From UBA877 sp035506155 (GTDB taxonomy: Bacteria > Chloroflexota > Anaerolineae > Anaerolineales > Villigracilaceae), in assembly GCA_035506155.1 (NCBI GenBank), contig DATJPX010000021.1, forward strand, positions 62,001 through 126,000: DNA of 64,000 nt, in the 5' to 3' direction. The position numbers and the translations under genes are program-made. Positions 16,996 through 26,346 of this stretch are shown piece after piece. Under the pieces are notes generated by a model. It worked only from the letters and a program-made list of their open reading frames with translations, did not search any database and was not told the origin of the DNA. Positions within the stretch are counted from its first letter, which is position 1, and each line of letters opens with the position of its first letter.

Positions 16996-18009
16996 ATGTC
17001 GACACGAGCCACCATCTCTGACGTTGCCAAACAATCCGGGGTCTCGATCTCCACGGTCAGCCGCGTCTTGAACGGGACCGCCGTCGTGGACGAGGAAACT
17101 GCCGAGCGCGTTCGCAATGCCATCGAGGCGCTCAGCTACACCCCTCACGCGGCTGCCCGGACCCTGGCCAGCCGCCGGACGAACACCATCGGCCTGCTCC
17201 TGCTGGACATCGGCGGCGAATTCTACACGCCGATGCTGCGCGGGATCGAGGCCGTCGCCAGCGAGGCCGGCTTCGACCTGCTGATCCATTCGACCATCAC
17301 CGCCGCTTCCGGGAAAGTCACCCGGCGGGCCCTGGGGGAGCACAACACCGACGGGCTGCTGGTCTTCACCGGCGCCCTCGACGTCGCCGAGCTGACCCGC
17401 CTGAATGAAATCGGCTTCCCGGTCGTCCTCCTGCACGAGAGCGCGCCGGATTCCCTGGATATCCCGGTGATCACCATTGAGAACCAGTCAGGCGCCCAGA
17501 AAGTGGTCGACCACCTGATCGACGCTCACGGCTGCAAGCGGATCGTCTACCTGCGCGGTCCAGCCGACAACGAGGATTCGGCCCAGCGTGAAAAGGGCTA
17601 CCGCCAGTCGCTCCGGAAACACAACCTGCCCTACGATCCCTGCCTGGTCGCCCAGGGCGGGTACGAACCCAATCAAGCCCACGCAACGGTCGCCCAAATG
17701 CTCTCCGACGGACTGGAATTCGACGCCATCTTCACCGGCGACGACGATAACGCCGTGGGCGTCATCCAGGCCCTGCGGGAGGCCGGGCGGCGCATCCCCG
17801 AAGACGTGGCCGTTGCCGGCTTCGACGATTCGCTCTTCGCCCGCATCCTGACCCCGCCGCTGACCACGGTCCGCGCCCCGATCGAGCAGGTTGGCCGGGA
17901 ATCCGTCCGCCAGCTGATCCGCCTGATCCGCGGCGAAGAGGTCGAAACCAGCCTGGTCCTTCCCACCGAACTCGTCATCCGCCAATCCTGTGGATGCAAC
18001 CGCCAATGA
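16996..18009 (+). CDS. LacI-family transcriptional regulator of the sugar operon
   Basis: Repressor-type regulator of 337 residues. The N-terminal HTH is 'TISDVAKQSGVSISTVSRVL' with hinge helix 'PHAAARTLASRRTN'. The effector domain (~60-335) is a periplasmic-binding-protein-like fold, ending in 'FDDSLFARILTPPLTTVRAP'. The ligand is expected to be a sugar from the operon it controls. Start at 16996, 11 bases after the operator; the frame is open further upstream but would run through operator and promoter. The SBP gene follows after 82 bases. Confidence 0.93.
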   Translation: MSTRATISDVAKQSGVSISTVSRVLNGTAVVDEETAERVRNAIEALSYTPHAAARTLASRRTNTIGLLLLDIGGEFYTPMLRGIEAVASEAGFDLLIHSTITAASGKVTRRALGEHNTDGLLVFTGALDVAELTRLNEIGFPVVLLHESAPDSLDIPVITIENQSGAQKVVDHLIDAHGCKRIVYLRGPADNEDSAQREKGYRQSLRKHNLPYDPCLVAQGGYEPNQAHATVAQMLSDGLEFDAIFTGDDDNAVGVIQALREAGRRIPEDVAVAGFDDSLFARILTPPLTTVRAPIEQVGRESVRQLIRLIRGEEVETSLVLPTELVIRQSCGCNRQ

Positions 18010-18091
18010 CTCAAAAAGAGGAGGTGTCCCGATTCCCTGCCGTCCCATACGAACGTCCATCCCATCCATTCTCATTCTCTGGAGGAAGAGT

Positions 18092-19771
18092 ATGAAATCG
18101 AAGTCCCTGTGGCTGTTCATCAGCCTGCTCGTGGTCAGCAGCATGCTCCTGGCATCCTGCGGATCGAATGCATCATCCAGCAATGGAACGTATCTGACAA
18201 TCAACTTCGAACAGGTTCCGACCTGGGTGCGTAATTTCAACCCCTTCTCAGCCAGCCCCCTCGGCGCGACCCTGACCGCCATCTATGAGCCGATGATGAT
18301 CTACAACAAATCCACCGGCAAGCTCGTCCCTTGGCTGGCGACCGAATACGCCTGGAATTCCGACAACACCCTCCTGACCTTCAAGATCCGCCAGAACGTC
18401 AAGTGGTCGGACGGGAAACCTTTCACTGCCCAGGATGTGGTCTACACCTTCGACCTGTTGAAGAACAACAGCGCCTTGTCCGGCACCGGCAGCAACGTCT
18501 TGAGTCAATACGTGGACAGCGTCACCGCACCGGACGATTTCACCGTCGAATTCAAATTCAAGGCAGTTTACACCCTGGCGATCTATGACCTGGCGAATCA
18601 GGTCATCGTCCCGGAACACATCTGGAAGGACGTCAAGGATCCCCTGACCTGGACCAACGACAACCCGGTCGCGACCGGGCCTTTCACCAAGGTGGCCAAG
18701 TTCGACAGCCAGATCTACATCATGGAAAAGAACCCCTACTACTGGCAGCCCGGGAAACCCGCCTTCAAGGGCATTCGCTATCCCGCCTTCGCGGACAACG
18801 ACGCGGCCAACCTGGCCCTGGCCAACGGCGAGCTGGACTGGACCGGCAACTTCGTCCCGGACATCGAAAAGACCTTCGTCGCCAAGGATCCTGCCCACAA
18901 CCACTATTACTTCGTGGGCGGCGGCGGGATTGCCCTGCTGCTCAACCCCAGCATCAAGCCGTTCGATAACCCGGATGTACGCAAGGCCATCAGCCTGGGC
19001 ATCGACCGCAAGATGATCGTCCAGACGGCCGAATACAATTACATCCCACCGGCTGACGCCACCGGCCTGGGCGACACGCAATCCATCTGGAAGGACCCTG
19101 CCGCAGTTGCCGCCGGCACCTGGGTGAATTACGACGCGGCCAAAGCCAACGCGATGCTCGACGCAGCCGGCCTGACCCGCGGCTCGGACGGCACCCGCAT
19201 CGGCCCGGATGGGAAGCCCATGCAATACGAGCTGATCGTCCCCTCCGGCTGGACCGACTGGATTTCGGCCTGCCAGATCATTTCCCAGAATATGAAGGAC
19301 CTGGGCATCATCGTCAACCTGACGACCCCAGAAGAGAATACCTGGACCGACACCGTGACTAAGGGCCAGCACCAGTGGGCGCTTGGCTGGGGCTCCGACG
19401 GACCGACTCCCTACAACTTCTACCGCGGTGAGATGAGCGCCCTGACCGTCCAGCCCGTCGGACAGTCCTCCAGCGAGAACTGGAACCGGTATGTCAATGC
19501 GGATGCCGACAAGCTCCTCGAGCAGTTCGCCAAGACGGCCGACATCACCCAGCAGAAGCAGATCATGGACCAGATCGAGATGATCTTCGTCAACGAGGCG
19601 CCCGTCGTCCCGCTCTTCCCCGGACCGGACTGGTACGAATTCAGCACGCTCCGCTTCACCGGCTTCCCAGATGCCAACAATCCCTACGCTCCTGGCATTC
19701 CTTATCCTGGCAATCCATACGAAACCCCGCTGATCGTCCTGACCACGATTACGCCTGTAACGACGAAATAA
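18092..19771 (+). CDS. Family-5 (Opp/Dpp-type) ABC substrate-binding lipoprotein
   Basis: Extracytoplasmic receptor of the ABC importer encoded downstream. Signal peptide with lipobox 'LASC', short Ser-rich linker, then an SBP family 5 fold ('RQNVKWSDGKPFTAQDVVYTF' is the classic signature, ~residues 100-120). 559 residues. Although annotated as peptide/nickel type in general, family-5 receptors in Thermotoga and relatives bind beta-oligosaccharides, and the neighbouring glycosidases favour an oligosaccharide ligand here. GGAGGAAGAG lies just before the ATG. Confidence 0.92.
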   Translation: MKSKSLWLFISLLVVSSMLLASCGSNASSSNGTYLTINFEQVPTWVRNFNPFSASPLGATLTAIYEPMMIYNKSTGKLVPWLATEYAWNSDNTLLTFKIRQNVKWSDGKPFTAQDVVYTFDLLKNNSALSGTGSNVLSQYVDSVTAPDDFTVEFKFKAVYTLAIYDLANQVIVPEHIWKDVKDPLTWTNDNPVATGPFTKVAKFDSQIYIMEKNPYYWQPGKPAFKGIRYPAFADNDAANLALANGELDWTGNFVPDIEKTFVAKDPAHNHYYFVGGGGIALLLNPSIKPFDNPDVRKAISLGIDRKMIVQTAEYNYIPPADATGLGDTQSIWKDPAAVAAGTWVNYDAAKANAMLDAAGLTRGSDGTRIGPDGKPMQYELIVPSGWTDWISACQIISQNMKDLGIIVNLTTPEENTWTDTVTKGQHQWALGWGSDGPTPYNFYRGEMSALTVQPVGQSSSENWNRYVNADADKLLEQFAKTADITQQKQIMDQIEMIFVNEAPVVPLFPGPDWYEFSTLRFTGFPDANNPYAPGIPYPGNPYETPLIVLTTITPVTTK

Positions 19772-19784
19772 CTTCTTCTCCCAA

Positions 19785-19822
19785 GGCCAGGGTTGTCCCG
19801 GCTGAGCTGGACAACCCTGGCC
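19785..19822 (+). other. Intercistronic hairpin between SBP and permease genes
   Basis: Perfect 14-bp stem GGCCAGGGTTGTCC (19785-19798) with its complement (19809-19822), 10-base loop, no T-run. Structures like this after SBP genes commonly shield the upstream mRNA from 3' exonucleases and raise SBP levels over the permeases. Confidence 0.8.
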
Positions 19823-19855
19823 ACATCCCAATCCAGCTTCCCTGGAGCGCGTTTC

Positions 19856-20833
19856 ATGAAATATTTGCTTAGACAGATCGGCCTGTACATCCTAGCCGCC
19901 TGGGCCTCCCTGACCCTCAACTTCATCCTGCCGCGTATGATGCCCGGCGATCCCGTCACGGCGCTCATGGCTCGCATGCACGGACGGCTCAAGCCCGATG
20001 AAATCGAAGCCATCCGGCAGGCCTACGGATTCACTTCCGGCCCCCTGATCAACCAGTATTTCCAGTACCTCTCGCATGCCTTACGGGGCGACTTTGGCAT
20101 CTCGATCTCGTCCTACCCAGCCAAGGTATCCACGATCATCTCCACCGGCTTCCTCTGGACCGTCCTTCTCGGTGCAGTGACCCTGGTGATCAGTTTCGTC
20201 CTCGGCACCGCCCTGGGCGTCGTCATCGCCTGGCGCCGCAGCGGCTTCCTGGATTCGACCCTCCCGGGACTGAGCGGTTTCATCGGCTCGTTCCCGTATT
20301 TCTGGCTGGCGATGGTTGCCCTGTATTTCCTGGGATTCAAATTGGGCTGGTTCCCGATGTCCCACGCCTACTCCGACTATCTCTCCCCGGGCTTCACCTG
20401 GGAGTACATCGGCAGCGTCATCCAACACATGGTCCTGCCGGCAGGGACGATCATTCTTGTCTCGGTCGGCGGATGGATGATGGGCATGCGCAGCACCATG
20501 ATCGCCGTTCTCAACGAAGACTACATCACCATGGCGGAAGCCAAGGGGCTCTCCCAGCGGACGGTCATGTTCAAGTACGCCATGCGGAATGCCATCCTGC
20601 CGAACATTACCCAGTTCGGGATGTCGATCGGCTTCATCCTGGCCGGTCAGCTCCTGACCGAAATGGTCTTCTCCTATCCGGGACTGGGCTTTTACCTGGT
20701 CCGCTCCGTGACCACGCTCGATTATCCCCTCATGCAGGCTCTCTTCCTGATGATCACGCTGGCAGTCCTGGCAGCCAATTTCCTGGTTGACATCCTCTAC
20801 GTCCAACTCGACCCGCGCGTCCGGGTAAGCTGA
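19856..20833 (+). CDS. Opp/Dpp-type ABC permease, OppB-like
   Basis: First membrane subunit of the importer (325 residues, six helices). N-terminal 'LLRQIGLYILAAWASLTLNFILPRMMPGDP' region matches OppB/DppB permeases; EAA-type loop 'ITMAEAKGLSQRTVMFKYAMRNAILP'. The start ATG is preceded by GGAGCG. The hairpin lies 33 bases upstream. Works with the OppC-like subunit that starts 16 bases downstream. Confidence 0.92.
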   Translation: MKYLLRQIGLYILAAWASLTLNFILPRMMPGDPVTALMARMHGRLKPDEIEAIRQAYGFTSGPLINQYFQYLSHALRGDFGISISSYPAKVSTIISTGFLWTVLLGAVTLVISFVLGTALGVVIAWRRSGFLDSTLPGLSGFIGSFPYFWLAMVALYFLGFKLGWFPMSHAYSDYLSPGFTWEYIGSVIQHMVLPAGTIILVSVGGWMMGMRSTMIAVLNEDYITMAEAKGLSQRTVMFKYAMRNAILPNITQFGMSIGFILAGQLLTEMVFSYPGLGFYLVRSVTTLDYPLMQALFLMITLAVLAANFLVDILYVQLDPRVRVS

Positions 20834-20849
20834 GTCGGGAGAAAAAACA

Positions 20850-21851
20850 ATGAACCCTAACGCCGTCCTCTCACCCGGCACGCCCGAAAACGAAAAAGCC
20901 CCAACCGTTTCCCACGGCAAGCCGATCTCCACCCAGATGGATTTCCTCCGCCGCATGCTTTCCCAGCCCAAGGCGGTCATCGGCCTGGTCATCATGGCAA
21001 TCTTCATCTTGATGGCTCTCTTCGCCCCGCTGATCGCACCAAACGACCCCAATAAATATGTCGGCCTGCCTCACCAGCCGCCTTCCGCCGAACACTGGCT
21101 CGGCACGACCGGCCAGGGCCAGGATGTCTTCAGCCAGCTCGTCTGGGGTTCGCGCATCTCCCTGCTGATCGGTTTCAGCGTCGGCATCCTGAGCACCATC
21201 CTGGGGTTGGTCATCGGGATGATCTCAGGATACATGCCGGGCGTCGTCGACGGGGTGCTGAATATGTTCACCAATGTCTTCCTGCTCATCCCCGGGCTGC
21301 CCCTGCTGATCGCCCTGGCTTCGTTCCTGCCCCAGGGGATGGTGACAGTCATGCTGGTGCTGACCTTCACCGGCTGGTCGTGGCCGGCGCGAGTCTTCCG
21401 CTCCCAGGTGCTCAGCCTGCGCGAAAAGGATTTCGTCTCCGCCTCGGTCGTCGGCGGGGAAGGCGTCCCGCGGATCGTCTTTTCGGAAATCCTCCCCAAC
21501 ATGCTTTCGCTGGTCATGTCCTCCCTGTTCGGCGCGGTGATCTACACGATCGGTGCGGATGCGGGACTGGCCTTCCTGGGGTTCGAGAACGTCAATATCG
21601 TTTCCTGGGGCACCATGCTCTACTGGGCGTCCAACAGCTCCGCCCTGCTCCAGGAAGCCTGGTGGACCTTCCTGCCACCCGGCCTGTGCATCGCCCTCGT
21701 ATCCTTCGCAACCACCATGCTGATCTATGCCATGGACGAAGTCACCAATCCGAGATTACGCAGCGAGAAAGAGATCACCCGTGTCCTCAAAAAATACAAA
21801 ATCGGCTCAAGCCGCTCAACGCCCGTCATCAAAGAAACCCTCACCCACTGA
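20850..21851 (+). CDS. Opp/Dpp-type ABC permease, OppC-like
   Basis: Second membrane subunit (333 residues). OppC signature near the N-terminus ('LIAPNDPNKYVG', 'HWLGTTGQGQDVFSQLVWGSRISL') and EAA loop 'FVSASVVGGEGVPRIVFSEILPN'. GGGAGAAAA ribosome site. The C-terminal coding region overlaps the start of the first ATPase gene by about 70 bases, so translation is probably coupled. Confidence 0.92.
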   Translation: MNPNAVLSPGTPENEKAPTVSHGKPISTQMDFLRRMLSQPKAVIGLVIMAIFILMALFAPLIAPNDPNKYVGLPHQPPSAEHWLGTTGQGQDVFSQLVWGSRISLLIGFSVGILSTILGLVIGMISGYMPGVVDGVLNMFTNVFLLIPGLPLLIALASFLPQGMVTVMLVLTFTGWSWPARVFRSQVLSLREKDFVSASVVGGEGVPRIVFSEILPNMLSLVMSSLFGAVIYTIGADAGLAFLGFENVNIVSWGTMLYWASNSSALLQEAWWTFLPPGLCIALVSFATTMLIYAMDEVTNPRLRSEKEITRVLKKYKIGSSRSTPVIKETLTH

Positions 21852-22809
21852 ACCGCTCCTGGACGTTCGCGACCTGAAGGTTGCCTACCTGACCAAGCGC
21901 GGGCCGGTCAAGGCGGTCGACGGGGTCTCCTTCTCGATCCGGCCAGGCGAAGTGGTCGGGCTGGCCGGCGAGTCGGGCAGCGGTAAATCCACCATCGCCC
22001 ACGCGATCCTGCGGATCCTGCACCCGCCGGCCCTGATCACGAACGGACAGGTGCTCTTCCAGGGCGAGGACATCCTCGAGATGGACGAAGCCCGGCTCGA
22101 GCAATTCCGCTGGAGCAAGGTTTCGATCGTATTCCAGAGCGCCATGAATGCCCTCAACCCGGTCATGAAGATCCGTGACCAGCTCACGGACGTGATGCTC
22201 AATCACGGCCTGACCAAGGAAGAGTCCGCCAAACGGGCCGTGGAGCTATTCAACTTGGTCGGGATCGACCCGCGGCGGCTGGACGCCTATCCGCACCAGC
22301 TTTCGGGCGGGATGCGCCAGCGCGCTGTGATCGCCATCGCCCTGGCCCTGAATCCGCCCCTGCTGATCATGGACGAGCCCACCACAGCCCTGGACGTGGT
22401 CGTCCAGAAGGATATCCTCGAGCAGATCTCGTCCCTGCGGGAAAAGCTGGGTTTCTCGATCCTTTTCATCACCCACGACCTTTCACTCCTGGTGGAGATC
22501 TCGACCCACATCGCCATCACCTACGCCGGCGAGATCGTCGAGCACGCCCCGGCGCGTGAGTTGTTCGAAAACCCGCTCCATCCCTATACGCTCGGGTTGA
22601 TGAATTCCTTCCCGTCCATCAGCGGCTCCAAACACAAGTTGACCGGCATTCCCGGATCACCGCCCGACCTGGTCAGTCCCCCGACCGGTTGCCGCTTTCA
22701 CCCGCGCTGCCCGAAAGCCATGGCCGTCTGCTCGCAGACCGTCCCGGCGAGGAAGCAAATCACCGCGGATCACTCCGTCTCCTGCCACCTGTTCGACCAG
22801 TATCAATAA
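21781..22809 (+). CDS. ABC ATPase, OppD/DppD-like
   Basis: Nucleotide-binding subunit: Walker A 'GESGSGKST', signature 'LSGGMRQR', Walker B 'LLIMDEPTTALD', H-loop 'FITHDLSLL'. The C-terminal OppD extension has the conserved cysteines 'GCRFHPRCPKAMAVC' and a later Cys, a site seen in Opp/Dpp ATPases. GTG at 21781 with GAGAAAGAG upstream is the likely start; the frame is open to 21727, deeper inside the permease gene. 342 residues. Confidence 0.9.
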   Translation: MSSKNTKSAQAAQRPSSKKPSPTEPLLDVRDLKVAYLTKRGPVKAVDGVSFSIRPGEVVGLAGESGSGKSTIAHAILRILHPPALITNGQVLFQGEDILEMDEARLEQFRWSKVSIVFQSAMNALNPVMKIRDQLTDVMLNHGLTKEESAKRAVELFNLVGIDPRRLDAYPHQLSGGMRQRAVIAIALALNPPLLIMDEPTTALDVVVQKDILEQISSLREKLGFSILFITHDLSLLVEISTHIAITYAGEIVEHAPARELFENPLHPYTLGLMNSFPSISGSKHKLTGIPGSPPDLVSPPTGCRFHPRCPKAMAVCSQTVPARKQITADHSVSCHLFDQYQ

Positions 22810-22817
22810 GAGCCGCC

Positions 22818-23837
22818 ATGAACATCAAGAAACCTGACATCTCTCCCATTCTCGACGTGCGCGGGATGACCAAGCGCTTCCCCGTCGGCGTCTTCACGAA
22901 ATCGAAGCAGGTGTACGCGGTCGAGGACGTTTCCTTTACGGTCCGGCGCGGACAGGTCGTCGCCCTGGTGGGCGAATCGGGCAGCGGCAAGACCACCACC
23001 ATCCGGATGGTCGCCCGCCTGATCCCGGTCACAGAGGGAAAAATCTTCTTCAAGGACGAAGACATCCTGAAGACCGAGCCACACCAGGCTTCGCTGGAAT
23101 ACCGGCGCAAGGTCCAATTGATCTTCCAGGACCCCTTCTCTTCGCTGAATGCCGTCCACACCATCGCCCACCACCTGGCCCGCCCGCTGATCATTCACAA
23201 GAAAGTCTCCGGCCGGCAAGCCATCCACGAGAAAGTCTGCGAGCTGCTCGAAACCGTCGAATTGAAGCCGGCCGCCGAGATTGCCGGGCGGTATCCGCAC
23301 CAGCTATCGGGCGGGCAGCGCCAGCGCGTGGCCATCGCCCGGGCATTGGCCGTCGACCCGGAACTGATTCTGGCCGACGAGCCGATCTCCATGCTGGATG
23401 TCTCGATCAGGATGGGTGTGCTCAACCTGATCGAACGCCTCAAGGAAGAACGCGGGATTTCCTTCGTTTACATTACCCACGACCTGGCCTCGGCGCGCTA
23501 TATCGGCGATCAGATCATGGTCATGTACGCCGGCCACATGGTCGAAGGAGGAGAAAGCGAAGCCGTCATCGGGCGGGCTGTCCACCCGTATACTCAATTA
23601 CTGCTCTCGGCGGTCCCCAATCCGCACGCCGGGCTGAGGACGGACAAGAACAGCAAGGCCCGCGGCGAAGTGCCGTCCCTGATCAACCCGCCGCCCGGCT
23701 GCCCGTTCGCGGCGCGCTGTCCGCAGGTAATGGACGCCTGCCGGCAGGCGATGCCGGAGCAAATCGTCGTCGAGGCCGGCCATTGGGTGCGCTGTCACCT
23801 GTTCGGGGCCGGAGGCCGGACCGTAAAAACTTCATAA
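22818..23837 (+). CDS. ABC ATPase, OppF/DppF-like
   Basis: Second nucleotide-binding subunit, pairing with the OppD-like protein: Walker A 'GESGSGKTT', 'LSGGQRQR', Walker B 'LILADEPISMLD', H-loop 'YITHDLASA', and C-terminal cysteines 'GCPFAARCPQVMDAC'. Starts 8 bases after the OppD stop. 339 residues. Completes a full five-component importer. Confidence 0.92.
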   Translation: MNIKKPDISPILDVRGMTKRFPVGVFTKSKQVYAVEDVSFTVRRGQVVALVGESGSGKTTTIRMVARLIPVTEGKIFFKDEDILKTEPHQASLEYRRKVQLIFQDPFSSLNAVHTIAHHLARPLIIHKKVSGRQAIHEKVCELLETVELKPAAEIAGRYPHQLSGGQRQRVAIARALAVDPELILADEPISMLDVSIRMGVLNLIERLKEERGISFVYITHDLASARYIGDQIMVMYAGHMVEGGESEAVIGRAVHPYTQLLLSAVPNPHAGLRTDKNSKARGEVPSLINPPPGCPFAARCPQVMDACRQAMPEQIVVEAGHWVRCHLFGAGGRTVKTS

Positions 23838-23858
23838 ATCATCCATCGTTGGTATACT
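23831..23858 (+). promoter_or_regulatory. Possible internal promoter before the GH2 gene
   Basis: Extended -10 TGGTATACT (TATACT at 23853-23858) with a partial -35 TTCATA (23831-23836) spaced 16 bp. It overlaps the OppF stop codon region. It would allow the catabolic genes to be expressed separately from the importer. Confidence 0.5.
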
Positions 23859-23912
23859 TGAGTCATCTTACCCGGCAGGCCGTTGATCGCCCGCCTCCAG
23901 AGGATGATACGG

Positions 23913-26318
23913 ATGACTCAAATTCTCTCCGGCAACTGGCTTTATTCCATCGTCGACGATCCCGATTTTTCCCGACGGGACTACGACGATGCCGCCTGGC
24001 CGACCATACGGGTTCCCCAGAACTGGTTCCTGGGCGGGCTGGACCATCACGGGGTGGTCTGGTATCGGACCACTTTCAATTACCGGCCCAAGGCGGAATT
24101 TGCCAGCCTGCATTTCGAAGGCGTGGACTATTTTGCAGACGTTTTCCTGAATGGCCACCCCCTCGGTCGCCACGCCGGCTATTTCGATCCTTTCCAATTC
24201 GAGGTCTCCGAATACCTGCGCACCGGCGAAAACCGGCTGGCCGTTCGGGTGGACAGCCCCTATGAGACGCCCGGCCCGGATGGCTGGCATATCCGCAAGC
24301 GACTCGTCAAGGGCGTGCTCAACCACCACGACTGCCGTCCCGGCGGCGGTTGGGACGCCGCCGGACAGTCCTACAATACCGGCGGCATCTGGAACCGGGT
24401 CTACCTGGAAGAACACGGCCCGCTGACGATCGATCGGGTCCTCCTGCATGCAGACCTGGGTGGGAAGAAACCCATCCTGAACGTCCAGCTGACCGTCCAG
24501 AACCGGACCGGGAAACGGGAAGCCTTGATCGAGGTCCACTGCGCCCCCGAGAACTTCGAAGGCGCGGCCCAGACGGCCAATTTCAAGCTCGAACTCCCCG
24601 CCGGGGAAAGCCATCCTTCGTTCCGGGTGCCCGTGAAGGACATCCAACTCTGGCAGCCCTGGGACCGAGGAAACCCGAACCTTTACAACATAACCACGAC
24701 CCTGAAATCACAGAAAGAAAGCGCCGTCCGGACCCAACTCTTCGGTTTCCGCTCGGCCAAGGTCGAAGAGGGATTCCGCTGGATCGTCAACGACCGGCCG
24801 TATTTCGTCCGCGGCTCGAATTACATCGGGACGCAGTGGCTGTCCGAGAGCCTCTTTCACGAACTCGCAAGCTCGAAAAACCATCCCTTTGGAGGCGGTC
24901 CCGCGGGCGATTTCTACGCCCGCGATGTGGCCCTGGCGAAGCAGGCCAACCTGAACATGCTGCGGGTACACGCCCACGTGGTGCCGCCCGAATTCCACAC
25001 GGCCTGCGACCGGGCCGGAGTGCTGGTCTGGCAGGATTTTCCACTCATCTGGGGCCATTCGGACGAACCCGAATTTCGCAAGGAAGCCGAACGCCAGATG
25101 TGCGCCATGGTGACCGGATTGTACAACCACCCCTCGATCGCCGCCTGGTGCTGCCATAACGAGACGCCCTGGGACTCGCCCTGGATGGCCGAAACCGTCG
25201 GCGGGACGTTCGATCCCAGCCACAACCGCGATCTGGATGCGAAGCTGGAATCCCTGGCTCGTGAGCTCGACCCGGGACGCTACGTCCACCGGGCCTCCGG
25301 GGCGGGCGACCGGCACACCTATCCCGGCTGGTACGACGGTCCCTGGAGCAACTACCGATATCTGAAAGGCTCGCCCTTCGTGAGCGAGTACGGCGCCCAG
25401 GGGCTCCCGGCCAAGGAAAGCCTCCAGCGGATGCTCCCCCAATACGGGCCAGACGCCGGTTTTTCCGGCCTGCTCGAGTTCAAGGATTGGATCGAGGCCT
25501 CCCGGAAGACCGGTCCGCTGGAGAAAGTCGTCACCGACGCCGGACTGGCAGTCTATCGCTTCGCCGAAAACCGCTCCGCCCTGAAAAAAGTCAAACTGGC
25601 GCTCGCAGAGTGGGCGGCCAGGAAAATTCGCGAATCCGGCGAATCGATCTTCAACAAGACCCCCTCCATGGAAGAAACGCCGAAGGAATTGCAGGTCGCC
25701 AGGGAAATTTGGGAAGCCTGGCGATTTCACGATATGCAGTTCATGCAAACCTTCGAAAACGGCGTCGAGACCGGGGCTTCGCTGGACGATTTCATCGCCA
25801 ACAGCCAGCGCTACCAAAGTTTCATCATCCAGTATGGGACGGAAACATTCCGACGGGCCAAGTACTCCAGGATCACCGGCATCCTCCAATTCGACTTCAC
25901 CGATCCCTGGCCGGCGATCACCTGGTCGGTGCTGGATTACTGGCGCACACCCAAGCCGGCCTTCGATGCCCTGCGGCGCTCGATGCAACCGGTATTGCCC
26001 AGCTTCCTGCTGCCGCAGAAACTCGAGGCGCGCAAGGCCCTGCCGATCGTATTCCGGGCAATCAACGATCTGACGGACAGTTTCCCATCCGCAACCTGCG
26101 AATGGCACCTGGCGAACGAAAAAGGCGACCTGGCTTCCGCCACCTTCCCGGTTGCCATCCCGGCGGATGGAGTCTCCGAGGAAGTCAAGTTGACCTTGCC
26201 CTCTCTCAGCCCCGGTCGGTTCATCTTCACCGTCACGCTTCTTGCAGACGATGCTGTCGTCGGTGAAAACCGCTACGACATCCTTGTCGAGGATTCACTC
26301 CAAGATCAAAATAAATAA
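23913..26318 (+). CDS. Glycoside hydrolase family 2 (beta-mannosidase/beta-galactosidase-like)
   Basis: Retaining exo-glycosidase of 801 residues without a signal peptide, so intracellular. N-terminal jelly-roll sugar-binding domain (~10-170; 'LSGNWLYSIVDDPDFS', 'FEGVDYFADVFLNG'), an immunoglobulin-like domain (~180-280), then a TIM barrel. The likely acid/base is Glu417 in 'WCCHNETPW' and the nucleophile Glu492 in 'FVSEYGAQ'. The 'SEYG' and 'HNE' contexts are closest to beta-mannosidases and exo-glucosaminidases, but specificity cannot be fixed. Start chosen at 23913 with AGAGG nine bases upstream; 23904 is an alternative. It sits between the importer and the rest of the sugar genes. Confidence 0.88.
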   Translation: MTQILSGNWLYSIVDDPDFSRRDYDDAAWPTIRVPQNWFLGGLDHHGVVWYRTTFNYRPKAEFASLHFEGVDYFADVFLNGHPLGRHAGYFDPFQFEVSEYLRTGENRLAVRVDSPYETPGPDGWHIRKRLVKGVLNHHDCRPGGGWDAAGQSYNTGGIWNRVYLEEHGPLTIDRVLLHADLGGKKPILNVQLTVQNRTGKREALIEVHCAPENFEGAAQTANFKLELPAGESHPSFRVPVKDIQLWQPWDRGNPNLYNITTTLKSQKESAVRTQLFGFRSAKVEEGFRWIVNDRPYFVRGSNYIGTQWLSESLFHELASSKNHPFGGGPAGDFYARDVALAKQANLNMLRVHAHVVPPEFHTACDRAGVLVWQDFPLIWGHSDEPEFRKEAERQMCAMVTGLYNHPSIAAWCCHNETPWDSPWMAETVGGTFDPSHNRDLDAKLESLARELDPGRYVHRASGAGDRHTYPGWYDGPWSNYRYLKGSPFVSEYGAQGLPAKESLQRMLPQYGPDAGFSGLLEFKDWIEASRKTGPLEKVVTDAGLAVYRFAENRSALKKVKLALAEWAARKIRESGESIFNKTPSMEETPKELQVAREIWEAWRFHDMQFMQTFENGVETGASLDDFIANSQRYQSFIIQYGTETFRRAKYSRITGILQFDFTDPWPAITWSVLDYWRTPKPAFDALRRSMQPVLPSFLLPQKLEARKALPIVFRAINDLTDSFPSATCEWHLANEKGDLASATFPVAIPADGVSEEVKLTLPSLSPGRFIFTVTLLADDAVVGENRYDILVEDSLQDQNK

Positions 26319-26346
26319 GGTTTTTGATCCGTCATTCGGAGGGCCT

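Noticed and set aside
18248..19831. A 527-residue minus-strand frame opposite the SBP gene
   Set aside because: Antisense shadow; the plus-strand protein has a lipobox and the family-5 SBP signature.
21727..21780. Earlier ATG start for the OppD-like ATPase
   Set aside because: It would lengthen the overlap with the permease gene to 125 bases and adds residues not seen in the family; GTG at 21781 has a ribosome site.
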